Assembly (NCBI RefSeq): GCF_964340395.1
Contig: NC_135571.1
Coordinates: 10,103,440-10,167,439 of the forward strand
DNA from: Glandiceps talaboti
Lineage: Eukaryota; Hemichordata; Enteropneusta; Spengelidae
Direction: 5' to 3'
Length of the DNA: 64,000 bases
Shown: piece after piece, positions 45,501 to 56,637 of the stretch
How the letters are laid out: each line of letters starts with the position of its first letter
Numbering within the stretch: the first letter of the stretch is position 1
Translations under genes and position numbers: made by a program
The notes under the pieces: generated by a model
The model's input: only the letters and a program-made list of their open reading frames with translations
Told to the model about the DNA's origin: nothing
Database searches by the model: none

Positions 45501-48500
45501 TAGTACACTATGTTGATATCATTCAGTCAATACAACTATTTCATTGTTCCATTCATAGTAAAACTTAGTACACTATGTTGATATCATTCAGTCTATATAA
45601 CTATTTCATTGTTCCATTCATAGTAAAACTTAGTACACTATGTTGATATCATTCAGTCTATACAACTATTTCATTGTTCCATTCATAGTAAAACTTAGTA
45701 CACTATGTTGATATCATTCAGTCTATACAACTATTTCATTGTTCCATTCATAGTAAAACTTAGTACACTATGTTGATATCATTCAGTCTATACAACTATT
45801 TCATTGTTCCATTCATAGTAAAACTTAGTACACTATGTTGATATCATTCAGTCAATACAACTATTTCATTGTTCCATTCATAGTAAAACTTAGTACACTA
45901 TGTTGATATCATTCAGTCTATACAACTATTTCATTGTTCCATTCATAGTAAAACTTAGTACACTATGTTGATATCATTCAGTCTATATAACTATTTCATT
46001 GTTCCATTCATAGTAAAACTTAGTACACTATGTTGATATCATTCAGTCAATACAACTATTTCATTGTTCCATTCATAGTAAAACTTAGTACACTATGTTG
46101 ATATCATTCAGTCTATATAACTATTTCATTGTTCCATTCATAGTAAAACTTAGTACACTATGTTGATATCATTCAGTCTATATAACTATTTCATTGTTCC
46201 ATTCATAGTAAAACTTAGTACACTATGTTGATATCATTCAGTCAATACAACTATTTCATTGTTCCATTCATAGTAAAACTTAGTACACTATGTTGATATC
46301 ATTCAGTCTATACAACTATTTCATTGTTCCATTCATAGTAAAACTTAGTACACTATGTTGATATCATTCAGTCTATACAACTATTTCATTGTTCCATTCA
46401 TAGTAAAACTTAGTACACTATGTTGATATCATTCAGTCAATACAACTATTTCATTGTTCCATTCATAGTAAAACTTAGTACACTATGTTGATATCATTCA
46501 GTCTATACAACTATTTCATTGTTCCATTCATAGTAAAACTTAGTACACTATGTTGATATCATTCAGTCAATACAACTATTTCATTGTTCAATTCATAGTA
46601 AAACTTAGTACACTATGTTGATATCATTCAGTCTATATAACTATTTTATTGTTCCATTCATAGTAAAACTTAGTACACTATGTTGATATCATTCAGTCAA
46701 TACAACTATTTCATTGTTCCATTCATAGTAAAACTTAGTACACTATGTTGATATCATTCAGTCTATATAACTATTTCATTGTTCCATTCATAGTAAAACT
46801 TAGTACACTATGTTGATATCATTCAGTCTATACAACTATTTCATTGTTCCATTCATAGTAAAACTTAGTACACTATGTTGATATCATTCAGTCTATATAA
46901 CTATTTCATTATTCCATTCATAGTAAAACTTAGTACACTATGTTGATATCATTCAGTCTATACAACTATTTCATTGTTCCATTCATAGTAAAACTTAGTA
47001 CACTATGTTGATATCATTCAGTCTATACAACTATTTCATTGTTCCATTCATAGTAAAACTTAGTACACTATGTTGATATCATTCAGTCTATACAACTATT
47101 TCATTGTTCCATTCATAGTAAAACTTAGTACACTATGTTGATATCATTCAGTCTATACAACTATTTCATTGTTCCATTCATAGTAAAACTTAGTACACTA
47201 TGTTGATATCATTCAGTCTATACAACTATTTCATTGTTCCATTCATAGTAAAACTTAGTACACTATGTTGATATCATTCAGTCTATACAACTATTTCATT
47301 GTTCCATTCACAGTAAAACTTAGTACACTATGTTGATATCATTCAGTCTATACAACTATTTCATTGTTACATTCATAGTAAAACTTAGTACACTATGTTG
47401 ATATCATTCAGTCTATACAACTATTTCATTGTTCCATTCACAGTAAAACTTAGTACACTATGTTGATATCATTCAGTCTATACAACTATTTCATTATTCC
47501 ATTCATAGTAAAACTTAGTACACTATGTTGATATCATTCAGTCAATACAACTATTTCATTGTTCCATTCATAGTAAAACTTAGTACACTATGTTGATATC
47601 ATTCAGTCTATACAACTATTTCATTGTTCCATTCATAGTAAAACTTAGTACACTATGTTGATATCATTCAGTCTATACAACTATTTCATTGTTCCATTCA
47701 TAGTAAAACTTAGTACACTATGTTGATATCATTCAGTCAATACAACTATTTCATTGTTCCATTCATAGTAAAACTTAGTACACTATGTTGATATCATTCA
47801 GTCTATACAACTATTTCATTGTTCCATTCATAGTAAAACTTAGTACACTATGTTGATATCATTCAGTCAATACAACTATTTCATTGTTCCATTCATAGTA
47901 AAACTTAGTACACTATGTTGATATCATTCAGTCTATACAACTATTTCATTGTTCCATTCATAGTAAAACTTAGTACACTATGTTGATATCATTCAGTCTA
48001 TACAACTATTTCATTGTTCCATTCATAGTAAAACTTAGTACACTATGTTGATATCATTCAGTCTATATAACTATTTCATTGTTCCATTCATAGTAAAACT
48101 TAGTACACTATGTTGATATCATTCAGTCTATACAACTATTTCATTGTTCCATTCATAGTAAAACTTAGTACACTATGTTGATATCATTCAGTCTATACAA
48201 CTATTTCATTATTCCATTCATAGTAAAACTTAGTACACTATGTTGATATCATTCAGTCTATACAACTATTTCATTGTTCCATTCATAGTAAAACTTAGTA
48301 CACTATGTTGATATCATTCAGTCAATACAACTATTTCATTGTTCCATTCATAGTAAAACTTAGTACACTATGTTGATATCATTCAGTCAATACAACTATT
48401 TCATTGTTCCATTCATAGTAAAACTTAGTACACTATGTTGATATTATTCAGTCAATACAACTATTTCATTGTTCCATTCATAGTAAAACTTAGTACACTA

Positions 48501-48599
48501 TGTTGATATTATTCAGTCAATACAACTATTTCATTGTTCCATTCATAGTAAAACTTAGTACACTATGTTGATATTATTCAGTCTATACAACTATTTCAT
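42555..48599. repeat. 65-bp satellite array 2, about 93 units
   Basis: Same unit and same borders as array 1 (left: GAAGGACGGACCTTGTTCC; right: TTTCATACGTCATTTATTA), so the arrays are paralogous, not independent. 6,045 bp is 93 units with no net indel. The TTTATAG variant, common in array 1, and the GATC insertion are not seen here, while GTCCATAC occurs repeatedly. No genes inside. Confidence 0.98.
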
Positions 48600-51147
48600 A
48601 CGTCATTTATTATCTTATTTATTACATATCATAATCATTCCATTCCCTGATTCACATCACTTCAGTATCATAGAAAAATTAAACATAGCAGACATCAAAT
48701 TTGTAAAGTTACATAAAAATTTTAAAAATCACATTAATTCTAATTAACCTTATACTAACAAAATGTTGTTCAATTATTTTAAGTAAGTTCTTTTTAACTG
48801 AATGCCAACATCAGGAAAATATGTTTTAATTTGTACAGTTTGACAACATGTCAATATCTTCAATATTTTTTGAAAATTAAAAGCCAGGGTTTCAATCCCA
48901 GGTTCTCACATTAGTTTTATAGTGAACCATGAGAATTCAACATTTTAAATTTAAAGGCCAGGGTTTCAATCCCAGGTTCCCACATTAGTTTTATAGTTAA
49001 CCATGAGAATTCAACATTTTAAATTTAAAGGCCAGGGTTTCAATCCCAGGTTCTCACATTAGTTTTATAGTTAACCATGAGAATTCAACATTTTAAATTA
49101 AAGGCCAGGGTTTCAATCCCAGGTTCTCACATTAGTTTTATAGTCAACCATGAAGATTCAACATTTTAAATTAAAGGCCAGGGTTTCAATCCCAGGTTCT
49201 CACATTAGTTTTATAGTGAACCATGAGAATTCAACATTTTAAATTAAAAGCCAGGGTTTCAATCCCAGGTTCTCACATTAGTTTTAAAGTGAACCATGAG
49301 AATTCAACATTTTAAATTAAAGGCCAGGGTTTCAATCCCAGGTTCTCACATTAGTTTTATAGTCAACCATGAAAATTCAACATTTTAAAATAAAGGCCAG
49401 GGTTTCAATCCCAGGTTCTCACATTAGTTTTATAGTCAACCATGAGGATTCAACATTTGAAATTAAAGGCCAGGGTTTCATTCCCAGGTTCTCACATTAG
49501 TTTTCTCTCATAACTGGAACCATGAGGATTCAACAATTTAAAGTTTAATTATACAAAACAAACTTAGTAGAAAATAAATGAAATCTAGCCGTATTTTGAT
49601 TAGATTTTAATCAGATGGATTTAAAGAGGAAATATTCACAAAAACATTGTCAGTTAATTTATTCAAACACTGAAAATCATTCTTCTACTAAATAAGTCAT
49701 GGATTATATTAATCACAAACAAATATTTAACCCTTTAAAGTGACAATATGGATGACAAATAAGAATTTATTTTGGATCTAATTCTGCAGTACTCAAAATA
49801 TGAATCAAAACATTCCAAACTGTGAGTCTGTCATGATTATTTTTCACCTTTTTTCATAAACTACACTGTTATATTATTCAGAATCAGAATCTCCAATATT
49901 TTTCTTTATTCACCCATAAAATACTTATTACTACTTATCTCATGACTGGTAGTGATAAGGCCCCTTAGGTCACTTGTCTTTTCATTGGCTAAATGAAGAA
50001 TAATAGTGGAGAATAACATAATTATACCAGCGTCAGTAATAATAATATCAAAGAAAAATCAGGGAAAGGAATAGCAATTTTGAACGTTTTGACTCATATT
50101 TATTATCCAATATTTTTCTTCATTCTTCTGAAAAATACTCGTAACCAGAAGGTTTTGACACACATATTTTCCATGGATGAATAAAGAAAAATATTGGGGA
50201 ATAATATCTAATTACAACTTGTTTGACTGTTACATCTACTCTTTTGTCTGGTCCTGTATAAAGATCTATATATATGTATACAGTATAGGTATATCTCAAG
50301 AACTCATAATTCTGAGATTAAGTCACTTTGTAGATACAAATACCAGTACAAGTATTTTTAGACAATGATTTCACCTCCTATATGTACATATACATAGGGA
50401 ATGTGTTCAAGTATACAGTGTACTTTCAATATCACATAATACACTTGTTCAATTTTTTTTTATCTATTTATCTATTTTTGTTTTTTGTTTTGCTTCTTGG
50501 TTTTTTAGTTTTTTGTCGGTTTTTTTCTGCATATATGTATTCAGAATAACACTGTAAACTTATACAATTGTTAATATAATGTCAGTTTGTAGACTAAGAT
50601 TCTAGTCTCATTGTCTAAACAAAAGCATTGGGCACTTGCCTGTGTGAGGGCGCTAACCCAAGTAAATATGTTAGATGTTAATGTAATGTCACTTTGTAGA
50701 CTAAGATTCCAGTCTCATTGTAAAGTTATTGTCTTAAATCAACTATAATATCTTTGACTGGTATATCAGTAGATATAATACCAATCTTTGTTGTCTGGTC
50801 CTGTATGTACATTTATACATGTACAGGTTTCATTTTAAGCAATTCTCAGCTTAATGTCAGTTTTGTCACCACAAATGCCAGTCTTTTGGTACAAATACTT
50901 TCAGACATTGATTGAACATATCAACCACTAGTTTGACTGGTACATGACAATATCACACCAATCTGTATTCTCTGTCCTGTATCTGTGTATGTAGATTTAA
51001 ATCAACTATAATAACCTCTGACTGGTATATCAATACATACCATACCAATCTTAATTGTCTGGCCCTGTATGTACATTTATACATATACAGGTACATTTTA
51101 CTCTGAGCTTAATGTCAGTTTGTAAGCATTATATATAGTTTCCAGTC
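48600..51147. other. 3' flank of TRIM copy 3
   Basis: Array border (48600-48870), a 73-bp tandem repeat (48878-49540), a block matching 11337-11620 (49590-49870), diverged foldback elements (about 49869-50028 and 50098-50209), the conserved block 50215-50420, a T-rich tract near 50450-50527 and decayed TRIM gene-end copies (50590-51145). No independent gene. Confidence 0.8.
48878..49540. repeat. 73-bp tandem repeat, about 9 copies
   Basis: The unit is GGCCAGGGTTTCAATCCCAG + GTTCTCACATTAGTTTTATA + GTGAACCATGAGAATTCAAC + ATTTTAAATTAAA. Two and a half copies remain in unit 2 at 33685-33850. Each unit contains GGTTTCAATCCCAGG, which resembles a pol III B box, but no A box accompanies it. Confidence 0.93.
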
Positions 51148-53448
51148 TTACAGTACAAATACTTTCAGACAGTGGTTGCCTCTATCAACTACAACTAGTT
51201 TGACTGGTACATCATTAGTCAATACTAGACCTTTAGGGTATTTCAGTCCATCTTCATCTCTATCAATACGACAGATGAATCTTCCACTCACGTCAAATTT
51301 CTGTACACATTTGTTATCACTGATATACAGATATCTGTCCTTGTCCATCACTATTCCACTTGGACCAAACAGCTGACCTTCACTTTTACCTGCAATCCCA
51401 AACTTGTACCAGAACTGGTCATCAGCATTGAAGACCTGGACACGGCAATTCTCACAGCCAGTTACATACAAGATTCCTTGACTGTCAATGTACATGTATA
51501 AGGGTCCTTTGAATTCACCATTCTTATCACCATACTTGCCAAAGGAGTTGATGTAATCTCCATTCTGTCTGTATTTTCTAATACAGTGACTACCTTCCTT
51601 GTCTGTGTCATCCCCAATCTGTCCATCCCAGTCAGTGACATAGACAGTACCATCTAGAGGACTAATACAGACACCCATTGGATACCTCAGTTCATTTTGT
51701 CCAAAACATCTGATGACATTTCCATCTTCGTCACTAACCACTATTTGTTTATTCCACTTATCTGTCATGAAGTATTCATCATCAGCTGATATTGCTGTAT
51801 CACGAGGGTAGAAGTTATTCTTAAACTGTGTAAATTTCAACACTTTCTTACATTTCCCATGAATATCAATAACTTGCATTCTATTATTATTATTATCAGC
51901 TACAACCATGTCACCATGTCTGTTCAAGGTGACACTGAAAGGCATATTAAAGTCTCCTTCATTACTTCCTTCTTTACCAATAGTCTTCACCAATCCTTTG
52001 ATGACAGATATTACCAATGGTGATCCTGGTATTGGTTGGTCTCCTATCACCATGGTAACTTGATATTTACCATCCACTTCACCATGTATCATTACAGTGT
52101 GTGTACCATCTTTGTTGTCAGTTACTGGGATGTCTTCTTGTGATCCATCTGGTTTTCTTACTTTCACTTTCACTTCTTGGTTTGGTATGACTGTCTTACC
52201 TCTGCTGTCTTTAGTTGTTATCAGTAACTTGACAGATTCACCTTTCACTAGTCTCTTTGGAATGTTGTCAACTGTACACAGAGATGGACATACATCATAT
52301 CTCAGAACTCCCAGAATTCCATCAGTAGTGACATCACTACAAGGTTTGAATGTGACCACTTCCTGTTTAACCCCAGGTTTGGCTTCCATGGCAACTAAGT
52401 CTTCAATTCGTTGTACAATTGTAGCTTTACTTGACACCAGTTGAGCTGCACTGCCATGGTTAACTAATGCCTCTACATATCCAGATGTACTGATAATGTT
52501 TTTATATTTGAATTCTAAATCAGCAATCTGAGTTTCTAATTGTTTGACCTGTAGATGGCAGTCTGTCTTCAAACCCTCTATCAATGTGCACTGCTGTTCT
52601 TCAATCATGTCAATCTGTGACTCAAGTTCCTTAATACTTCTCTTTATAGTTGTCTTGATAGCATTTGTGCTGATTTCTGTTTGCTGGTTTACTTTCCTTT
52701 CCTCCACTTCAAACTGATCTTTCACTTTCTTACATACATCTACCGCTTCAGTTTTACTTTCATCTGCCTCCTTTGCTTTCACTCTCAATTTCTCCACCAT
52801 TTCTGACAACTCTTTGGAACACTCATCAGCCACAGTTTGTAGATATCTATGACTATGGTCTGGAATACGGTGATCTATAATTGTACACTCCATACAGATT
52901 GGTACTTGACAGGTATCACAGAAATATTTGACTTCATTTGCAGGATGACCTTTGCAACGTTCAACAGACAAAATGGCCGACTGCATAGAATACTTTGTCT
53001 TTTCATGTTCTTCTACAGACAGTACTGTATGTGAGCTAGCACGTTTCAGTTTCTTGTGAACTGACTTCAGACAGTCATTACAGAAATACTGCTCACAATC
53101 TCTACAAAATTTTGTAGCATCATTTTCATCGCATGACTCACATTTATGTTGTGTTTTCTTTGCCTCTTCTGTTCTCTTCTCAACCACATCCAGTAGTGTG
53201 TTCATGAAAAAGTTGTTCTTCAATGCAGCAACTCCTCCAGATTTTAGATCAACTTCCTGCTGACATGTCGGACAGTGTAAGACTCCTTTTTTCTTTACAA
53301 GTGTCTCCAAACAGTGCAGACAGAATGTATGGTGACATGGTAGAAGTTTAGGCACCTTGTATTGCTCCAAACAAATTGAGCAAGCCAGACAATGCTCTCC
53401 AATCTTATCCAGAATTTCTTCCGGTGTACCTCCAGAGGCAGCCGCCAT
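51148..53448 (-). CDS. TRIM-NHL protein (TRIM2/3-like), copy 3
   Basis: Intact 766-residue single-exon frame with RING (CLACSICLEQY; all zinc ligands kept), two B-boxes, coiled coil, filamin-type domain (DNKDGTHTV) and NHL propeller. It is closest to copy 1 in B-box 1 (ESCDENDATKF) but has its own propeller residues (NMPFS, DNNNNR, DKWNKQ, RYPMG, QIGDDT, KGPLYMY, GCENCR, KYPKG, DRGNHC). The start context GCCGTCATGG matches copy 1. Nested in intron 4 of the tyrosinase-like gene, 1.4 kb from exon 4, same strand. No satellite lies upstream of it. Likely role as for the other copies: ubiquitin ligase with a variable recognition propeller. Confidence 0.95.
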   Translation of the reverse strand: MAAASGGTPEEILDKIGEHCLACSICLEQYKVPKLLPCHHTFCLHCLETLVKKKGVLHCPTCQQEVDLKSGGVAALKNNFFMNTLLDVVEKRTEEAKKTQHKCESCDENDATKFCRDCEQYFCNDCLKSVHKKLKRASSHTVLSVEEHEKTKYSMQSAILSVERCKGHPANEVKYFCDTCQVPICMECTIIDHRIPDHSHRYLQTVADECSKELSEMVEKLRVKAKEADESKTEAVDVCKKVKDQFEVEERKVNQQTEISTNAIKTTIKRSIKELESQIDMIEEQQCTLIEGLKTDCHLQVKQLETQIADLEFKYKNIISTSGYVEALVNHGSAAQLVSSKATIVQRIEDLVAMEAKPGVKQEVVTFKPCSDVTTDGILGVLRYDVCPSLCTVDNIPKRLVKGESVKLLITTKDSRGKTVIPNQEVKVKVRKPDGSQEDIPVTDNKDGTHTVMIHGEVDGKYQVTMVIGDQPIPGSPLVISVIKGLVKTIGKEGSNEGDFNMPFSVTLNRHGDMVVADNNNNRMQVIDIHGKCKKVLKFTQFKNNFYPRDTAISADDEYFMTDKWNKQIVVSDEDGNVIRCFGQNELRYPMGVCISPLDGTVYVTDWDGQIGDDTDKEGSHCIRKYRQNGDYINSFGKYGDKNGEFKGPLYMYIDSQGILYVTGCENCRVQVFNADDQFWYKFGIAGKSEGQLFGPSGIVMDKDRYLYISDNKCVQKFDVSGRFICRIDRDEDGLKYPKGLVLTNDVPVKLVVVDRGNHCLKVFVL

Positions 53449-54345
53449 GACGGCCGTCTACTAGAGCCTGAGTACCTATACAGGACTGGTACATGCATCA
53501 GGTGATAAAGTACTCCCTAGCTTATGACAAGTAAGGAACCACTTTTACTTTATGCAAGGCTAATAGGGGAGAATTACCATGGAAACATACATATTTGTCA
53601 CTGAGCTAGAGTGCCCTTCACCAAACTGTATCTCATAAACCAATCGTCTAAAAGTTCATAAGTTGGAGTGGTACAAATTCTTTCACTTTGCAGTGTTATT
53701 TTTATCTTAAATATTGGACTCAGTCCAATTGTATGAAATAGTGAACCAATAAATCCATTGTTATTGCTGGTTAAAAATCAACTACTTCGTATCACATTCC
53801 TTTGTTTATATGAAGTAACTTATAATGAAACACAGGTTGAAAATTTCACTGCAAACTTTTGATTTGAATAGATTTCACTTCATTTTAAAAGTGATTTCAA
53901 CATTAAGGTGTTAACAAATACTTTATTTAATCCACTCTCAATCAGGGTAAACACAAAAAATAAAAAGTTAAGGAAAACAGAATTACAATTTTGAGTTTAA
54001 TTAGTCATAAGAACTCTACACAGAGATATTTATAGAATGTATTTCAGGAAAAGCTCAGTATTTCTAACATGTAAATATAATGTGTGTATGTTTTCAACTC
54101 ATCACTAAGTATACATGTACATTGACTACATTGTTATGCAGACAATGACAAATTCTACGAACCAGAGGTTTGACGTTACAGCTGAATAGGTGTGACCCAG
54201 ATTCTGACCTTGTTTTGTGTGCATGCTAGGTCAAAGGTCACTGACTACAGCAGTTCATTCAAGGTAATACATACACGAGTGCTGACAGAGAGAACAATGA
54301 TTTCATAGTTTGGCCACTTGGGGGCGCTGCTCTAGAGATATGATT
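53449..54345. other. 5' flank of TRIM copy 3 up to the duplication border
   Basis: Matches 15354-16250, including CCAAT words, DR1 at 54228-54240 and CTCF-like TGGCCACTTGGGGGCGCTG at 54311-54329. Similarity to units 1 and 2 ends at about 54345, right after TCTAGAGATATGAT, where a SINE-like repeat begins. Confidence 0.65.
54311..54329 (+). promoter_or_regulatory. CTCF-like motif, TRIM unit 3
   Basis: TGGCCACTTGGGGGCGCTG, same orientation and place as in units 1 and 2, close to the outer border of the triplicated block. Confidence 0.42.
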
Positions 54346-54422
54346 AGCTCAACTGAACTGATAAGGTTCAGTAGTGCTATAGGTATGGCAAAGAGTATGT
54401 CCGTCTGTCTGTCTGTCTGATA
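54346..54422 (+). mobile_element. SINE-like fragment with (GTCT)n end
   Basis: TAGCTCAACTGAACTGATAA, then GTTCAGTAGTGCTATAGGTA, then TGGCAAAG and a GTCT run. An inverted relative is at 62766-62905. The segment to 54814 shows nothing else of note. Confidence 0.6.
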
Positions 54423-54814
54423 TGCATGTTATCATTTCAGACTGCAAACAGAAATTGAGAATACAGCGCCCTCGCTCAAATTGGAGGTATCATCACCTCA
54501 TAGTACCGTTTCCAAGAGCGTGTTCCCTTGGTACTCTGTAGAAGTGTAAATCAGGGATGTGTTTCCTATTGTTCAGACATCGAGGAAAGCAGCAGTGCTC
54601 TATGATTAACCAAATAACCTATACCATGTATACCCCCAAAGTACACACAGACAGGAAGTAGAGCACCACCAAGTGGCAAATTTTGCCTGAGTATATATGA
54701 ATATTTTAAATTCTAAGAAAAGAAAGATAGGGTTTGAATTCCATTCTTTTAGTGGTTTACTAATGATTTATGGAATTTTTGAAATTCAGAATAAGAATTG
54801 AACTGTCCACTTAC

Positions 54815-55076
54815 CTGAATAGAGGAATTCTTCACATCTCTGAATGTAAGAATTATAGTAATATTTTCTTAAAGACTGACTGCATGTACCAAACTCTGCT
54901 GGTTTACTACAGATATTAACATTAGATTCACAGCTACTGCCTTCCTGACCATTGGGACATATACAGGAATAGTTGTTATATCCGGGATATCCAGTACATT
55001 TGGCATTGTAAGGGCAGGGATTTGATAGACATGGATTCAGGCACTGTGGTGTGTTCCGGTCCAATTGGCATTTCAC
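54815..55076 (-). CDS. host gene exon 4: end of VWC, EGF-like domain, first half of Kunitz domain
   Basis: The 262-bp exon starts in phase 0 (VKCQLDRNTPQC, the end of the VWC) and continues with an EGF-like module (CLSNPCPYNAKC ... YSCICPNGQEGSSC). It then carries the first half of a Kunitz/BPTI domain: CSKPAEFGTC, RKYYYN and CEEFLYSG. It stops at TCAG|GTAAGT in phase 1, before Kunitz cysteine 4. The second half is 44.6 kb away at 10209. Cysteine spacing within and across the join is 8-15-7-12-3, the canonical Kunitz pattern. The P1 position after cysteine 2 is Ser rather than Lys/Arg, so trypsin-type inhibition is not expected. Confidence 0.85.
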
Positions 55077-56090
55077 CTGGCCAGCCTAATGGAATGGGAA
55101 AAACAGTATGCTACATTCCAGTTTTCAGAGAGATATAAGATTTCATGGTTTGGCCACTAGGGGTGCTGTTTTTAAGCAGTATGCTATATTCCAGTTGTCA
55201 TAGAGATATAAGATTTCAAGATTTGGTCACTAGGGGGCACTGTTTTTAAAACGTTTTGAAACTGGAAGTGGGGCCAGAATAGTTGAGTATTATAGTATAC
55301 AGACAGTAGACAGGAAGTTACCATAGTTACCACACTGACTTTCCATGGTGTCGTCACTTTACTCTTTTATTAACAACTACCTACTGGTTGTCAATACATA
55401 TACCTAACAACTAGTGTAATGCTCTTCTAAGAAAACAACGAGTTCTTCTTCACATACGTAAAATCTCAGTTTTTGTTATTTGATTTTAAAAAGTTTGCCT
55501 ATCATTACAAGGTGTAACTAAGTACGTTTAAATGACTGGTAGATACATGTACATTACCCAGTATTTCTTTCTTTCCTGTAGTTCAGTAGAGAGCATGTAC
55601 ATCAAAACCACGTAATAATTTTCTGTATCACACCCTGTTGGTACACTTTGCCCAAATATGGTAAGTGGTGCACACGTTGATATCCATTTGCTCAGTGTCT
55701 CGGTTTTGATTTTTTTCTCTCAATATTTTCATGTTTGTGAGTTTAGAATAATGTTTCACTATCAGTGTATGTGGGTATGTGATTCAAATGATGTTTCTAT
55801 GCCACTACATAGAATATATGATAAAACCTTTACGGCCTGGATATGGGTTTTCTGGACCTAGTAGTACTGCTTACGGGACCTCCTAAAGTCTGGCCATTCA
55901 ACTCTACAACCTCAGTCCACAAAACAGTTCAGTTGACTTGTGTTAATAAAACCTTTACGGCCCAAGATATGGGTTTTGTGGACCTCAGTAAAACGACTTA
56001 CAGGCCTTCCTCAGTCGGGCCATTCCATTGTACAACCTTGGTCCACAAAACCCATATCTGGGCCATAAAGATTAATATTTCAACATTTAC
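55077..56090. other. intron 3 with foldback repeat
   Basis: Besides the 78-bp duplication at its left end, the intron has two copies of a roughly 128-bp unit starting ATAAAACCTTTACGGCC (about 55821 and 55948). The second unit's start is inverted at about 56038-56072 (GGTCCACAAAACCCATATCT), so 55948-56072 can fold into a hairpin with about 30-bp arms. Bases 55253-55820 show no signal. Confidence 0.65.
55100..55252. repeat. 78-bp tandem duplication carrying two CTCF-like motifs
   Basis: Two copies of CAGTATGCTAYATTCCAGTT + GAGATATAAGATTTCA + TTGGYCACTAGGGG. The motifs TGGCCACTAGGGGTGCTG (55151-55168) and TGGTCACTAGGGGGCACTG (55224-55242) are near-consensus CTCF words. A third, TGGCCACTAGGGGGGCTG, is at 56675-56692. 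Confidence 0.7.
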
Positions 56091-56228
56091 CTTGCATGTA
56101 CATTGTGTACATGGATCTATTTGCCAGCGGTGATTATCTTCGTATTCTTGACCATCATAAATACATTTATTATCTCGTACACACTCACAGCCTTCTAAGT
56201 AGGTTATCTTAGAACTCATCTCAGCTGT
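56091..56228 (-). CDS. host gene exon 3: VWC domain, N-terminal part
   Basis: This 138-bp, phase 0 to phase 0 exon encodes TAEMSSKITYLEGCECVRDN followed by a segment containing CIYDGQEY, W, and DPCTQCTCK. That is the von Willebrand factor type C pattern (CxC, aromatic G-x-x-Y core, CxxCxC). The next exon supplies the closing VKCQ...C. VWC modules bind growth factors or other matrix proteins; no ligand can be inferred here. The donor is CAAG|GTAAAT. The acceptor is a TGTAG; a second AG four bases downstream would break the frame. Confidence 0.8.
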
Positions 56229-56527
56229 CTACAAATACATAAACACAATATTATTCCCAATAGTTTTATTTGTTCAGATGAGGCAAGTATGGGTGACCTA
56301 AGGGGCCTTGCCACTATGAGTCTCTAGAGTAGTGACAAACAAAATATCTAATCAATGAGTCAACTGCTATCCCCCACTTGTGAAATCTACCACATTGAAG
56401 AACAATAGATTTAGTTTGCATCTATCTTAGTAAACTGAAGACTAGATCACCAGTGTCATAACAGTCCACATGTCAACATAATGTGTAAAACTAATGAATT
56501 AAAGTTTACATGTCACAGTGACCTCAC
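56229..56527. other. intron 2 with diverged foldback-element copy
   Basis: 56245-56350 resembles the 11614-11786 element (AATATTATTCCCAATAGTTT arm, GTGACCTAAGGGGCCTTG core). No other feature is seen. Confidence 0.4.
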
Positions 56528-56637
56528 CTGAACTTTCAACATGTCCACCATAACTGACAACTGTTTCACAGTTTCCTCAAGAAAAACAAGTTTATCAGAT
56601 TCAGATCCACCTGCTTCTTGTGCTTGTATTCTTACAT
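56528..56637 (-). CDS. host gene exon 2: coiled-coil-like segment
   Basis: The 110-bp exon follows a pyrimidine-rich CTTTTTCAG acceptor and ends at a CAG|GTGAGG donor. It encodes about 37 residues including KLVFLEETVKQLSVMVDML. Leu, Val and Met recur at roughly heptad spacing, as in the short oligomerising coils often found before VWC modules in matrix proteins. It ends in phase 0 and joins directly to the VWC exon. The other two frames contain early stops. Confidence 0.65.
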
